From Paenibacillus mellifer (GTDB lineage: Bacteria > Bacillota > Bacilli > Paenibacillales > Paenibacillaceae): a stretch of DNA of 64,000 nt. This document shows, piece by piece, positions 1 to 7,337 of the stretch. The DNA is taken from positions 186,001 to 250,000 of the forward strand of contig NZ_JALPRK010000003.1 in NCBI RefSeq assembly GCF_023195895.1. Reading direction: 5' to 3'. Every line of letters starts with the position of its first letter. Position 1 is the stretch's first letter. The notes beneath the pieces are model-generated. The model did no database searches, was not told where the DNA came from, and saw only the letters and a list, made by a program, of their open reading frames with translations. The translations under genes and the position numbers were made by a program.

Positions 1-626
1 AATCGGCCCCGGGGGATTCCGCCATTATGTACTTTCATCAGGTTGACATAGAAAGACGGCAGCCGGAAAACAAGCGACTCCTCCACAGACTCAATCAACG
101 CGTCCGTTGGCGGTGCGGAGACGTACTTCTCCGCCGCAGGATTGCCGTCATCCCAGAAGCTCGCCGCGTCGAAGTCACCTTCGAAGACAACCGGCGCCGC
201 CGGGGTTTGCCCGGCTTCCGCCGCTACAGACGCTGACGTCTCTGGAGCCGCTTCCGCGCCCTCAGCCTCGCTCTCGGCGGTTTTTTCCGCGATCCAACTC
301 AGGAATTCCAGGGTATCCTCATCTTCCGGCTCCAACCGATCAGCGTTCTCGAATGCCGTCCGCGCTTCGCCATACCGCCCCAAATAGTAATAAGCCAAGC
401 CGATCCGGTAATGCCAAAGCGGGTCATCCTGCCCCTCCGCAGCAACAGTCCGGAACTGCTCGACCGCTTCGTCATACCGCTCCAGATTGTTCAGCGCGCG
501 CCCTAAATGGCTAACGAGTTCATAGTCTCTTTCCTCCGCTGGCACATCCTTGACGGCTTGAACGATCTGTTCATATTCATCTTCTTCATGCCACGTTTGC
601 AGCTGTTCCAACAATTCTTCTCTCAT
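1..626 (-). CDS. TPR-repeat protein with C-terminal SUKH (SMI1/KNR4) domain, 3' end cut by window
   Basis: The reading frame stays open from the ATG at 626 to the window edge (208 codons), so the C-terminus is missing. Residues 1-100 carry two tetratricopeptide-like helix pairs (a GRALNNLERYDEAVEQF segment followed by a GLAYYYLGRYGEARTAF segment). An acidic/Ala-rich linker follows, then the start of a SUKH fold (EESLVFRLPSFYVNLMK followed by NGG). SUKH proteins are known as immunity proteins or protein-interaction modules. A GGGAGG site precedes the ATG, and an extended -10 (TGnTATAAT, 669-661 on the minus strand) lies about 35 bp upstream. Partner and role are unknown. Confidence 0.75.
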   Translation of the reverse strand, partial: MREELLEQLQTWHEEDEYEQIVQAVKDVPAEERDYELVSHLGRALNNLERYDEAVEQFRTVAAEGQDDPLWHYRIGLAYYYLGRYGEARTAFENADRLEPEDEDTLEFLSWIAEKTAESEAEGAEAAPETSASVAAEAGQTPAAPVVFEGDFDAASFWDDGNPAAEKYVSAPPTDALIESVEESLVFRLPSFYVNLMKVHNGGIPRGR

Positions 627-725
627 CGATTGGCCTCCCAAGCGCATTGTCCATAAGCAAATTATACCATTCCCAGGACATGCATCACCAGCGACGCTCA
701 CTTGGGAGGGAGTACACGCCCTTTC

Positions 726-1658
726 TTATTCTCCCGCCAACCAATCCTCCGCTTCTACTTGGCTGGCAAACACCCGGAACATGTTACCTCGATTGGACTC
801 GGCGAGCAGCTCCTTCATCCGGCCTTTAATTAGGCTCCCTTCGACGACAACAATCGCGGCTCGAAGTGAAAAGTTCACGAATTTCTGCAGAATTTCACCG
901 GCTAATCCCGTTCTCAAATTGAAAAAATCCTCAGACAACGTCTCGGCATGAATGACGAGCCGTCCGGCGTTGTGCTCGATGCACACCTCGATCAGGCCAA
1001 TAGCATCCTTGCCGTTGGAGATCGGCGGTTCGGCCGAGGTTACGACGACGATGGTTTGGTTGTTTTTTTCCACAAGTTGATAGTTCATGGTATGGTTCTC
1101 CCCTTCCTTCGGATGACGGATTCCCAGGTCTTCGCGCAGTTGGCGGATCCAATCGAGTTCGCTCCGGTATTGCTCCAGAACACGGCCGTGGACTTGATCC
1201 CATAGATAGGCTTCGCGGGTCGTGCGGCGAGGTGAAAACTCCCCCCGGCGCAGCTTCTCCTCCTCCACGGCGATCTGCAGGTAAATCTCCTGCTCATACC
1301 CCGTAAGGAGTGCGTTCAACTCGCTTGGACCCAGCGAATCCGCCCAGGCCAGGCGCACAAGGAAGGTGTTTTTGAACTCCGGTAGCTCCGGCGGAGACAG
1401 CACCCAAGCCTTCAGCTCTTCCCGCCCGGCGTCGGTGATCGTATAGATCTTCTTCGACGGGGCGCTGTCCTGATGGTGCACCTCGTTGGTCACCCAGCCC
1501 TCCTCCAGCAGCTCTACCAACGCCTTATAAATCTGATTGTTGTTGCCCGACCAGGGCATGAATGGCGAGTCCTGGATGATTTTCTTCAAATCATAGCCGG
1601 TAAGAGACCGGGCACTCAGCATCCCAAGAATCGCGTAGTTGATCGACATCCGACTCAC
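726..1658 (-). CDS. PadR-family transcriptional regulator fused to a DUF4180 domain
   Basis: 310 residues. Residues 1-85 are a PadR winged helix (INYAILGMLSARSLTGYDL, then IYKALVELLEEGWV), residues 90-180 the helical PadR C-terminal dimerisation part, and residues 190-310 match the small DUF4180 fold (IVVVTSAEP, DAIGLIEVC, FFNLRTGLAGEILQKF). PadR proteins are usually about 180 residues, so the tail is an added domain. An internal ATG at 1088 begins the DUF4180 part exactly and has its own purine-rich site (AAGGAAGGGGAG), so a separate 120-residue product is possible. A PadR-type operator lies just upstream, suggesting autoregulation. The target gene is unknown. Confidence 0.8.
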   Translation of the reverse strand: MSRMSINYAILGMLSARSLTGYDLKKIIQDSPFMPWSGNNNQIYKALVELLEEGWVTNEVHHQDSAPSKKIYTITDAGREELKAWVLSPPELPEFKNTFLVRLAWADSLGPSELNALLTGYEQEIYLQIAVEEEKLRRGEFSPRRTTREAYLWDQVHGRVLEQYRSELDWIRQLREDLGIRHPKEGENHTMNYQLVEKNNQTIVVVTSAEPPISNGKDAIGLIEVCIEHNAGRLVIHAETLSEDFFNLRTGLAGEILQKFVNFSLRAAIVVVEGSLIKGRMKELLAESNRGNMFRVFASQVEAEDWLAGE

Positions 1659-1676
1659 TCCTGTTTTCTTTAACCT

Positions 1677-1692
1677 ATGTTAATAGTAACAT
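1677..1692 (-). promoter_or_regulatory. Probable PadR operator (autoregulatory)
   Basis: The sequence is ATGT, 8 bases, ACAT, within the longer inverted repeat ATGTTA-ATAG-TAACAT. ATGT-N8-ACAT is the known PadR-family operator pattern. It lies 18 bp upstream of the PadR start codon, which fits self-repression. Confidence 0.7.
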
Positions 1693-1754
1693 ATGTTTTC
1701 GTAAACACAAGTTCTGATATGTAGGCAGAGCGGAAATAGGGCAATGGGGAATAG

Positions 1755-1960
1755 GCCCCCTCCGCTAACGGACAGGAGAGCCGTTATTTATACGAAGAGG
1801 TTCGACTCCACAATCTTACGGACTCCACGGACCTTATTGGATACGAATTGATGTGAATTTAGCTAAAGTCACCGAAATAAGGTCACTCCCGTCCGTAAGC
1901 CCGAGAAATCCCCGGGAAATGGGACAATAAGGTCTTTACGTTCCGTTAGCGGAAGGCTGC
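1755..1960. repeat. Large imperfect intergenic palindrome made of four copies of an AATAAGGTC...TCCGTWAGC unit
   Basis: Two plus-strand copies begin with AATAAGGTC at 1876 and 1926, and two minus-strand copies begin with AATAA at 1838 and 1788. Within each arm the copies are exactly 50 bp apart. Each unit is AATAAGGTC, about 7-8 variable bases, then TCCGTAAG or TCCGTTAGCGGA. The outer ends form a perfect 12-bp inverted repeat (TCCGCTAACGGA at 1760, TCCGTTAGCGGA at 1941). The arms are about 85 bp with a centre of about 30 bp. The stretch 1693-1966 holds no credible gene. It looks like a structured, probably dispersed, intergenic repeat. Confidence 0.65.
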
Positions 1961-1966
1961 CTTGTT

Positions 1967-2008
1967 AAAAAAAGCCTCAGGTCGCCTCAATGGCGGCCTG
2001 AAGCTTTT
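1967..2008 (-). terminator. Rho-independent terminator of the histidine phosphatase gene
   Basis: On the minus strand a GCTTCAGG/CCTGAGGC stem, extended by CGCC/GGCG, is followed by seven T residues. It begins 12 bp after the stop codon of the gene ending at 2021. Confidence 0.8.
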
Positions 2009-2020
2009 GCGAGGTGCGCC

Positions 2021-2698
2021 CTACCGGGCCGGCAGGCTGGCCCAAGCGTCCAGCGGGACGCGGGCCACAATGTCGTAGCCCTGCCCCCGGCCGCGCGGGT
2101 ACACGATGACCGCTCCCATCTCGGGGAGCGGTCCAAACCCGACGCCCGGCGGGAAGCTGTGGGCGACGATCACGCGGTTGGCGCCGGCCGGAGGCGGCTC
2201 CTCCAGCAGCGCGTCCAGCGCGCGCAAGGCCGCCTCCCGCTCCGCGGGCGCTGCCGCCCCGCCGGGGGCGCCCAGCCGCGCAAGCCCGAGCAGCGCCGGT
2301 ACGGCCTGCACCCGGGCGGGGCCAAAGGCCAGCGCGGCGGACTCCCGCGTCCGGCACAGCGGGCTGGCCAGCACCGGCGTCGCCACCGGGACGACCCGCG
2401 CCCGCAGCGCGTCGCCGAACTGGCGCGCCTGGCCGCGTCCGACGGCGGACAAATTGCGCTGCGTCGCGCAGTCCTCCGGCTGCAGCCCAGGCCGGTCCTC
2501 GCCGACGTGGGCCTCCCCATGCCGGACGTAGATCACATAGCCTCCCTGGCGCAGCGCTGCCAACAGCGAGGCGGAGAGGCCCTCCGGCCGAGAAGCCTCT
2601 ACGCTACCCGCCTCGAACGAAAGCGAGAACACCAATAAGGCAAGCAATATCACCGATCTCCCTATGAGACCAATATGATGCTTTGCTCCAAGTTTCAT
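2021..2698 (-). CDS. Exported or membrane-anchored histidine phosphatase family protein
   Basis: 225 residues. A hydrophobic N-terminal segment (about residues 12-30, LIGRSVILLALLVFSLSF) acts as signal peptide or anchor. The phosphatase core follows: the RHG motif carrying the phosphoacceptor histidine (VIYVRHGEAHVG), NLSAVGRGQA, and a late catalytic-histidine segment (IVAHSFPPG). The family removes phosphate from small molecules or proteins; the substrate here is unknown. Composition is unusual: 47 of the 60 bases at 2161-2220 are G or C, far above the neighbours, so recent acquisition or local drift is possible. It is a single-gene unit with its own terminator. Confidence 0.75.
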   Translation of the reverse strand: MKLGAKHHIGLIGRSVILLALLVFSLSFEAGSVEASRPEGLSASLLAALRQGGYVIYVRHGEAHVGEDRPGLQPEDCATQRNLSAVGRGQARQFGDALRARVVPVATPVLASPLCRTRESAALAFGPARVQAVPALLGLARLGAPGGAAAPAEREAALRALDALLEEPPPAGANRVIVAHSFPPGVGFGPLPEMGAVIVYPRGRGQGYDIVARVPLDAWASLPAR

Positions 2699-2765
2699 CT
2701 ACTTAACCCCTTTCGCATCACGTCATTTCTCACCTAGTCTGTACCAGAAAGGTAGCATTCATTTC

Positions 2766-2794
2766 TGGATGGGTAACTCCATTTTTGGTATACT
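2766..2794 (+). promoter_or_regulatory. Extended -10 promoter with an operator-like half site, upstream of the TetR gene
   Basis: TGGTATACT (2786-2794) is an extended -10 (TGnTATACT). TAACTCCA at 2774-2781 resembles the right half of the perfect palindrome TGGAGTAATTACTCCA at 3626-3641. TGGA at 2766 supplies a partial left half. The -10 ends only 6 bp before the annotated ATG, so either the message is leaderless or the true start is slightly downstream. Confidence 0.45.
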
Positions 2795-2800
2795 AAGTCC

Positions 2801-3430
2801 ATGATGAACACGATGACAACAATCAACTCGGAACAGAAGCTCACGAAAAAGGGAAAAGAAACACGCAGCCGCATCGTCGCGGCCGCCGCCGGACTGATGT
2901 TCGAACGCGGCGTTGCCGGAACGAGTGTGGAGGATGTCCAGAAGGAAGCCAAGGTCAGCTCTTCGCAGCTCTATCACTACTTCAAAGAGAAGCGAGAGCT
3001 GGTGCAGGCCGTCATTCTCTTCCAGACGGAGCAGGTGTTGGGTGCACAAGAGCCTTTACTGAGCCACTTGGACAGCATGGAAGCTCTTCAAACCTGGCGC
3101 GACGCCATCATTCAGCTGCAGGTTGACCGAGAGTATCAGGGCGGCTGCCCGATCGGTTCGCTGGCCAGCGAGCTTGCGGACATGGAACCGGCAGCCCGCA
3201 CGGCGCTTGCCGCGGGCTTCCTGCAGTGGGAGCAGGCGATCAGCCAAGGGCTTCGCGCGATGCATGCACGCGGGGAAATGCGCGCTGATGCCGACCCGGA
3301 CCGGCTGGCGCTGGCGCTGTTAACCGCGCTGCAGGGCGGCCTGCTGATGACGCAGGTCCGCAAGGATATTTGCGCGCTAGAAGCCGTGCTCGACGCGATG
3401 TTGGAGCATATCCGCTCCTATCTCGTATGA
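2801..3430 (+). CDS. TetR/AcrR family transcriptional repressor
   Basis: 209 residues. Residues 17-65 form the TetR helix-turn-helix (ETRSRIVAAAAGLMFERG, then SSSQLYHYFKEKRELV). The C-terminal ligand domain contains a GGCPIGSLASELAD segment, as in the LmrA/YxaF-like branch of TetR proteins. It lies upstream of a peroxiredoxin-like gene whose promoter carries a perfect 16-bp palindrome. A related half site is in its own promoter, so it probably controls both. The start is uncertain among the ATGs at 2801, 2804 and 2813 because no clear ribosome binding site is visible. A strong terminator follows. Confidence 0.85.
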   Translation: MMNTMTTINSEQKLTKKGKETRSRIVAAAAGLMFERGVAGTSVEDVQKEAKVSSSQLYHYFKEKRELVQAVILFQTEQVLGAQEPLLSHLDSMEALQTWRDAIIQLQVDREYQGGCPIGSLASELADMEPAARTALAAGFLQWEQAISQGLRAMHARGEMRADADPDRLALALLTALQGGLLMTQVRKDICALEAVLDAMLEHIRSYLV

Positions 3431-3497
3431 GAAGAGACAACCTGGGTATATGCCTAGAGTCCGCCACAGCAAAGGAGGTAAATTCACGTTTTGATGA

Positions 3498-3536
3498 CCC
3501 CGCAACCGGCGGTAAACGCCGGGTTGCGGGTTTTTT
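3498..3536 (+). terminator. Rho-independent terminator of the TetR gene
   Basis: CCCGCAACCGGCG pairs with CGCCGGGTTGCGGG around a short loop and is followed by six T residues. It separates the TetR gene from the next promoter. Confidence 0.9.
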
Positions 3537-3580
3537 GCGTGCTTTGGGAGGGAGGCTAATCCTCTTTTGCGAAAATGGAG

Positions 3581-3641
3581 TTGACAATCCAAAAAAATTT
3601 AAATAAAATGAGATCAGCTTAAAAATGGAGTAATTACTCCA
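3581..3641 (+). promoter_or_regulatory. Sigma-A promoter with a palindromic operator for the peroxiredoxin-like gene
   Basis: TTGACA (3581-3586), a 17-bp spacer and TAAAAT (3604-3609) make a near-consensus promoter. The perfect palindrome TGGAGTAATTACTCCA (3626-3641) lies just after the predicted transcription start, where a bound repressor would block transcription. An extra TGGAG half site abuts the -35. The neighbouring TetR is the likely ligand. Confidence 0.75.
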
Positions 3642-3713
3642 AAATAGAACGAACGGAAGTCCCCACCGTACAGCGGACGGGCCGCCGTATCTACCTAAAT
3701 GAGGTGTATAAAG

Positions 3714-4358
3714 ATGACTTTCACTCAAACCCTGGATCAAATGAAACAAGAGTTTATGGCAAATACTCCGGCCGATGTCTACAACGAATTGTTCCGTCTT
3801 ATTCATGGGCAACGGCAAGCGGGCAAGGCGTTTGGTCTATCGGAAGGCCAGAAAGCAAAAGACTTTACCTTAAACAACTCGCTGGGGCAAGCCGTGAATC
3901 TGTATGACGAACTATCCCAAGGTCCGGTTGTGTTGACCTTCTATCGCGGTGGCTGGTGCCCCTTCTGCAACATGCAGCTGCGCTCGTACCAGAAGGTACT
4001 GCCCCAAATCGAGGTCATCGGCGGCCGCTTGATCGCCGTCAGCCCGCAAAGTCCCGACAATACGCTGACCCAGCAGGAGAAGGAAGAGCTCCAATTCCAG
4101 GTGCTTAGCGATACGAACGGATTAACTGCGGCGGCTTATAACATCCTGTACGACGTACCGGACTACATCCAAGACATCTTCCTGAACAAGTTTCACCTAG
4201 ATCTGGCTGAATACAATGCTACGAACCGCTGGATCCTGCCCATTACCTCCACGTTTATGATCGATGAATCGGGTATCATCCGCTCCGCCTATGTCGAGCC
4301 GGATTTCATGAAACGCCCTGATCCGGAGGACATCCTGGAACAGCTAAGACGCCTGTAA
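3714..4358 (+). CDS. Peroxiredoxin-like (AhpC/TSA-family, thioredoxin-fold) protein
   Basis: 214 residues from the ATG at 3714, chosen because GAGGTG lies 7 bases upstream; an in-frame upstream start lacks such a site. The thioredoxin fold is clear: VVLTFYRGGWCPFCNMQL with Cys82 and Cys85, then LIAVSPQSPDN and FQVLSDTNG, and a final STFMIDESGIIRSAYV. This subgroup of peroxiredoxin-like proteins has a CPxC pair and is thought to reduce peroxides or electrophiles, although substrates are poorly known. The TetR neighbour and palindromic operator suggest induction by a stress compound. Its 3' end overlaps the convergent ATPase gene by 53 bp. Confidence 0.8.
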   Translation: MTFTQTLDQMKQEFMANTPADVYNELFRLIHGQRQAGKAFGLSEGQKAKDFTLNNSLGQAVNLYDELSQGPVVLTFYRGGWCPFCNMQLRSYQKVLPQIEVIGGRLIAVSPQSPDNTLTQQEKEELQFQVLSDTNGLTAAAYNILYDVPDYIQDIFLNKFHLDLAEYNATNRWILPITSTFMIDESGIIRSAYVEPDFMKRPDPEDILEQLRRL

Positions 4359-6243
4359 TTGCCTGGGGTTCTGCGTCCCGCCCCTTATTCCGCCCGGAGC
4401 TGCGTCCGCGCCGCGTCAAGCGAAGGGCGTTCAGAATCACTAGCAGCACGCTGAATTCGTGAATAAACATGCCTGAGGCCAGATAAATACGTTCGGTTAA
4501 TACGCCCGCCAGCAACAGAACCACGACCGCCACCGCAAACGAAACGTTTTGCTTCATATTGCGGACCGTGCGCTTCGCCAGTTGGCGGGCGTAAACCATT
4601 TTATCCAGCCGATCCGTCATGATGACGGCATCCGCCGTCTCAATCGCAACGTCTGTTCCTGTCCCTCCCATCGCCATCCCGATATCAGCGGCGGCGATGG
4701 CCGGGGCGTCGTTGATGCCATCACCCAGCATAGCAACGCGGTATCCCTGACGCTTCCATTCTTGGATGTACGCCACTTTATCGGCCGGTAGCAGCCCCGC
4801 GTAAACCTGGTCGACTCCCACCCGATCCGCGACGTGCTGGGCAGCATGCCGATTGTCGCCGGTCAACATGAACACCCTCTTTACTCCCTGCCGCTTAAGT
4901 CCCCGGATCGCTTCCTGCGCTTCAGGCCGCACAGGGTCGGTGATGGCGATCATGCCGATTAATGTCTTGTCGATCGCCACAAACACGACGGTATAGCCTT
5001 GCTTCTCTTGACGTTCTTCTCCCCCCAGTGCCTCTTCATTTATAGCGACGCCTAACTGGTCCAACCATTCCCGCTTCCCGATCCGTACCGTCTTCCCGCC
5101 AACCGTTCCGCTAATCCCGTTCCCTTTGTGCACTTCCACCTGCTCCGGCCGCTCGGCGGACTCCCATTGCCGCTCCTTCGCGGCGTTCATTATAGCCTGG
5201 CCAAGCGGATGCTCGGATGCGGACTCAACCGTGGCGGCCAGCGTCAACAGCTCGCGTTCCTGCGTAATGCCATAGGTGTGCACCGCAACCACGCCCGGTC
5301 TTCCTTCCGTCAACGTCCCTGTCTTGTCGAACACGATGACATTCGCTTTTGCTAGATTTTCGAGAACTTCTCCGCCCTTGACCAGCAATCCGTTGGCGGC
5401 TCCGTTCCCGAGTCCGGCCACCATGGACACGGGAGCAGAAATCACCAGTGCGCCAGGACAAGCGATCACCAGAAACGTGAGTGCCAGCTCCGGATTCCAA
5501 GAAATCACGTAAACCAGAACTGCCAGTACCAGCATGCCTGGCGTATAGTAGGAGGCGAATTTATCGAGGAACTTCTGCGTCTTTGCTTTGGATTCCTGGG
5601 CTTCTTCGACAAGCTCGATGATTTTAGCAAAGGTCGTGTCTTCTCCCACTTGCTCCGCGATGACTTCAAGGTAACCGGTATCCACAGTTGTTCCGCTGAA
5701 AACGCGGTCGTGAACCTGCTTGGTGACGGGAACCGGCTCCCCGGTAATCGCTGCCTCATTTACGAGTGCCTGACCGGAGGCCACTTGTCCGTCGACCGCG
5801 ATCTTGCTGCCCGAAGGCAAAAGCACCCGCTCTCCCCGCACCACTTCGGACGCGAGCACCTTGACCTGAGCGCCGTCCCGCAGCACAACGGCTTCCGCCG
5901 GGGCCAAATCGACCAGCGCTTTCAAGGCGGAACGCGTCTTGCCCAGCGTAATCGCTTCGAGGTACGCTCCCAGCCGGAACAAGAAGGCTACTGCGGCCGC
6001 CTCGACGTATTCGCCCAGGATCACCGCTCCGATCATCGCGATCGTCACCAACAACTCAATGCTGAAGGCGCGCATGCGGAGCGATTGAAATACCTTAACC
6101 GCGATCGTCCATCCGGATATCGCAGACGCCAGCAGCAGCGCCCCATTCTGCGCAACCTCCCAATTCAGCAGGTGGAGCCCACCCGCCAGGAGCAGAAGCA
6201 GCCCCGACGTCAACAACGCCGCCGCTTTACGAGGTTTGGCCAT
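4306..6243 (-). CDS. Heavy-metal P1B-type ATPase with an unusual CPG motif
   Basis: 645 residues, with the P-type core complete: TGEP (168-171), the transmembrane metal motif CPG (262-264), DKTGT with Asp306 as phosphorylation site, HPLG (345-348), TGDN (461-464) and GDGINDAP (507-514). Family members pump Zn, Cd, Co, Pb or Cu out of the cell. Most have CPC or SPC; here it is CPG, so metal preference cannot be inferred. There is no N-terminal HMA domain: it is encoded by the overlapping upstream gene. The C-terminal tail after about residue 610 is non-conserved and runs into the convergent peroxiredoxin-like gene. Confidence 0.88.
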   Translation of the reverse strand: MAKPRKAAALLTSGLLLLLAGGLHLLNWEVAQNGALLLASAISGWTIAVKVFQSLRMRAFSIELLVTIAMIGAVILGEYVEAAAVAFLFRLGAYLEAITLGKTRSALKALVDLAPAEAVVLRDGAQVKVLASEVVRGERVLLPSGSKIAVDGQVASGQALVNEAAITGEPVPVTKQVHDRVFSGTTVDTGYLEVIAEQVGEDTTFAKIIELVEEAQESKAKTQKFLDKFASYYTPGMLVLAVLVYVISWNPELALTFLVIACPGALVISAPVSMVAGLGNGAANGLLVKGGEVLENLAKANVIVFDKTGTLTEGRPGVVAVHTYGITQERELLTLAATVESASEHPLGQAIMNAAKERQWESAERPEQVEVHKGNGISGTVGGKTVRIGKREWLDQLGVAINEEALGGEERQEKQGYTVVFVAIDKTLIGMIAITDPVRPEAQEAIRGLKRQGVKRVFMLTGDNRHAAQHVADRVGVDQVYAGLLPADKVAYIQEWKRQGYRVAMLGDGINDAPAIAAADIGMAMGGTGTDVAIETADAVIMTDRLDKMVYARQLAKRTVRNMKQNVSFAVAVVVLLLAGVLTERIYLASGMFIHEFSVLLVILNALRLTRRGRSSGRNKGRDAEPQAITGVLAVPGCPPDQGVS

Positions 6244-6466
6244 CGCCGCGCCCTCCTCCCGCGACCACCGGATAACCCAGCTTCGCCATAGCGTTTCGCA
6301 GCTGCTCCTCCTGCACCTGATTCTCGTCGAACGCGACCTTAACTTGGCTGGAGTGGAACAACACTTTAGCTTCCTGTACCCCCGGCTGTTTCGTCAGCAC
6401 GGTTTCGATTTTCTTAATGCAGCTTGGGCAGGTTAATTCTTCGACTTTCCATTTTACGTTGATCAT
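6227..6466 (-). CDS. Small HMA-domain metal-binding protein (CopZ-like), partner of the ATPase
   Basis: 79 residues from the ATG at 6466, which is preceded by AAGGGG at a suitable distance; a longer upstream frame is low-complexity and unlikely. It is a single ferredoxin-like HMA domain with the metal-binding CxxC in EELTCPSCIKK. HMA domains hand metal ions to P1B ATPases. Its stop codon lies 17 bp inside the ATPase gene, so the two are probably translationally coupled. In many bacteria this domain is fused to the ATPase; here it is separate. Confidence 0.85.
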   Translation of the reverse strand: MINVKWKVEELTCPSCIKKIETVLTKQPGVQEAKVLFHSSQVKVAFDENQVQEEQLRNAMAKLGYPVVAGGGRGDGQTS

Positions 6467-6564
6467 TTGGCATATCCCCTTTCGGTTATCGATGGCTTCA
6501 TCGTAACCTGGATGCCGAGAGGTTTCCTTGATTCGCGTCAAGTCGGGATTGAGGATGTGCGACA

Positions 6565-6614
6565 GGGGTTGCGGGGGTTGCGCGGGTTGCGGGGGTTGCG
6601 GGGGGGTTACTGGG
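6565..6614 (+). other. G-run cluster with G-quadruplex potential
   Basis: Runs of 4, 5, 3, 5, 7 and 3 G residues are separated by short spacers, mostly TTGC. This fits the G3+N1-7 pattern for a stable quadruplex on the plus strand. It lies about 100 bp upstream of the HMA/ATPase operon and is the template strand for it. The unit GGGTTGC is repeated, so slippage may have formed it. Confidence 0.5.
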
Positions 6615-6665
6615 TTTCGGGTTCGACTGGGTGCGATAGGGTGTGACGGAATGAGCCTAGTCGTG

Positions 6666-6848
6666 TAACGCTTGTGACAAATGCTATTCGTGCCAAAATT
6701 GAGGGGTTTCACATATAACGCTTGCCAGGAACACTATTGGGTCACTTTCCCGTGTTCCGCAGTGTATTTTCCGTCCATAAGCTCGCTGACAAGTGTTAGA
6801 ACGCCAGCCCCCCAATTTTTTGCCCAATAAAACTCGTGGCAAGCGTTA
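6666..6848. repeat. Second large intergenic palindrome: four copies of a TAACGCTTGNCA...CTATTGGG unit
   Basis: Plus-strand copies start with TAACGCTTG at 6666 and 6714. Minus-strand copies start with TAACGCTTGCCA at 6848 and TAACACTTGTCA at 6799. TAACGCTTGCCA and TGGCAAGCGTTA form a perfect 12-bp inverted pair. Between the units each arm carries a CAAAAATTGGGG-like stretch (AAATTGAGGGG on the left, its complement on the right). The arms are about 75 bp around a centre of about 30 bp. The architecture (two plus two inverted copies, period about 50 bp) is the same as at 1755-1960, with a different sequence. Confidence 0.6.
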
Positions 6849-7090
6849 GCGCAGACGGATGGGCAGAAGGACACTTAGACGAACGGGCAGACGGACGGGG
6901 AGATGGATTAGCAATCTGACAGCACGAGCAGCCAACGCAGACGGACCGCGGTCGTATGAACACTCCGAGAACGCAAACGAACGAGCGCACCAGACTAGCC
7001 ATCAGACAACAAACAAACGAACAATCAAACAACGCAAACAGACAGCAAACCGTCAACACCTTCCCCCGCGCCGAACAGACGAACTGGCCA
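6849..7090. other. T-poor, low-complexity intergenic tract
   Basis: The plus strand is nearly devoid of T and is built from degenerate short words such as GACGG, GCAGACGG, CAAACGAACA and CAGACAGCAAA. Open frames in it are repetitive and have no ribosome binding site, so I see no gene. It looks like decayed simple-sequence DNA. Confidence 0.5.
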
Positions 7091-7136
7091 CGTAAAGCAC
7101 CATAAAATTCAAGAAAAATTTATTTTAAATTAGCTA

Positions 7137-7337
7137 TTGCCGTCCGAAACAGTTCCTGCTAATATAAAGGAGCATGATTTTTGGAAAGGTTGTATTCAAT
7201 ATATCGCGAGTCTTTCCAAGCAGATAATTTTTGACCACTTTCCTACAAGAGAGTTAAGGCCATACGGACAGCCGGGTCAAATGCCGATTGGCAACTTAGT
7301 TGCCTTATTGATTGAGTTAAAAGCTCAAATTTTATAA
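7137..7337 (+). pseudogene. Possible remnant of a DinB-family gene (C-terminal part)
   Basis: A 66-codon open frame encodes GCIQYIASLSKQI, FDHFPTRELRPYG and QMPIGNLVALLIE, which resembles the region just before the conserved HxxHRGQ metal-binding motif of DinB-like proteins. That motif is missing: the frame ends in LKAQIL and stop. There is no good ribosome binding site. I infer a truncated gene, with only moderate support. Confidence 0.35.

Noticed and set aside
1755-1960. CRISPR-like array because of the 50-bp periodic repeats
   Set aside because: There are only two copies per strand, in inverted orientation, with degenerate repeats and no cas genes.
3240-3818. Minus-strand open frame of 192 codons
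   Set aside because: It crosses a terminator, a promoter and parts of two plus-strand genes, and has no recognisable domain.
6467-6712. N-terminal extension of the HMA protein by 82 residues
   Set aside because: The extension is Pro/Gln low-complexity from the G-run tract, and the ATG at 6466 has a proper ribosome binding site and a domain start.
6849-7090. Small proteins in the T-poor tract
   Set aside because: The translations are low-complexity and overlapping in several frames with no start signals.
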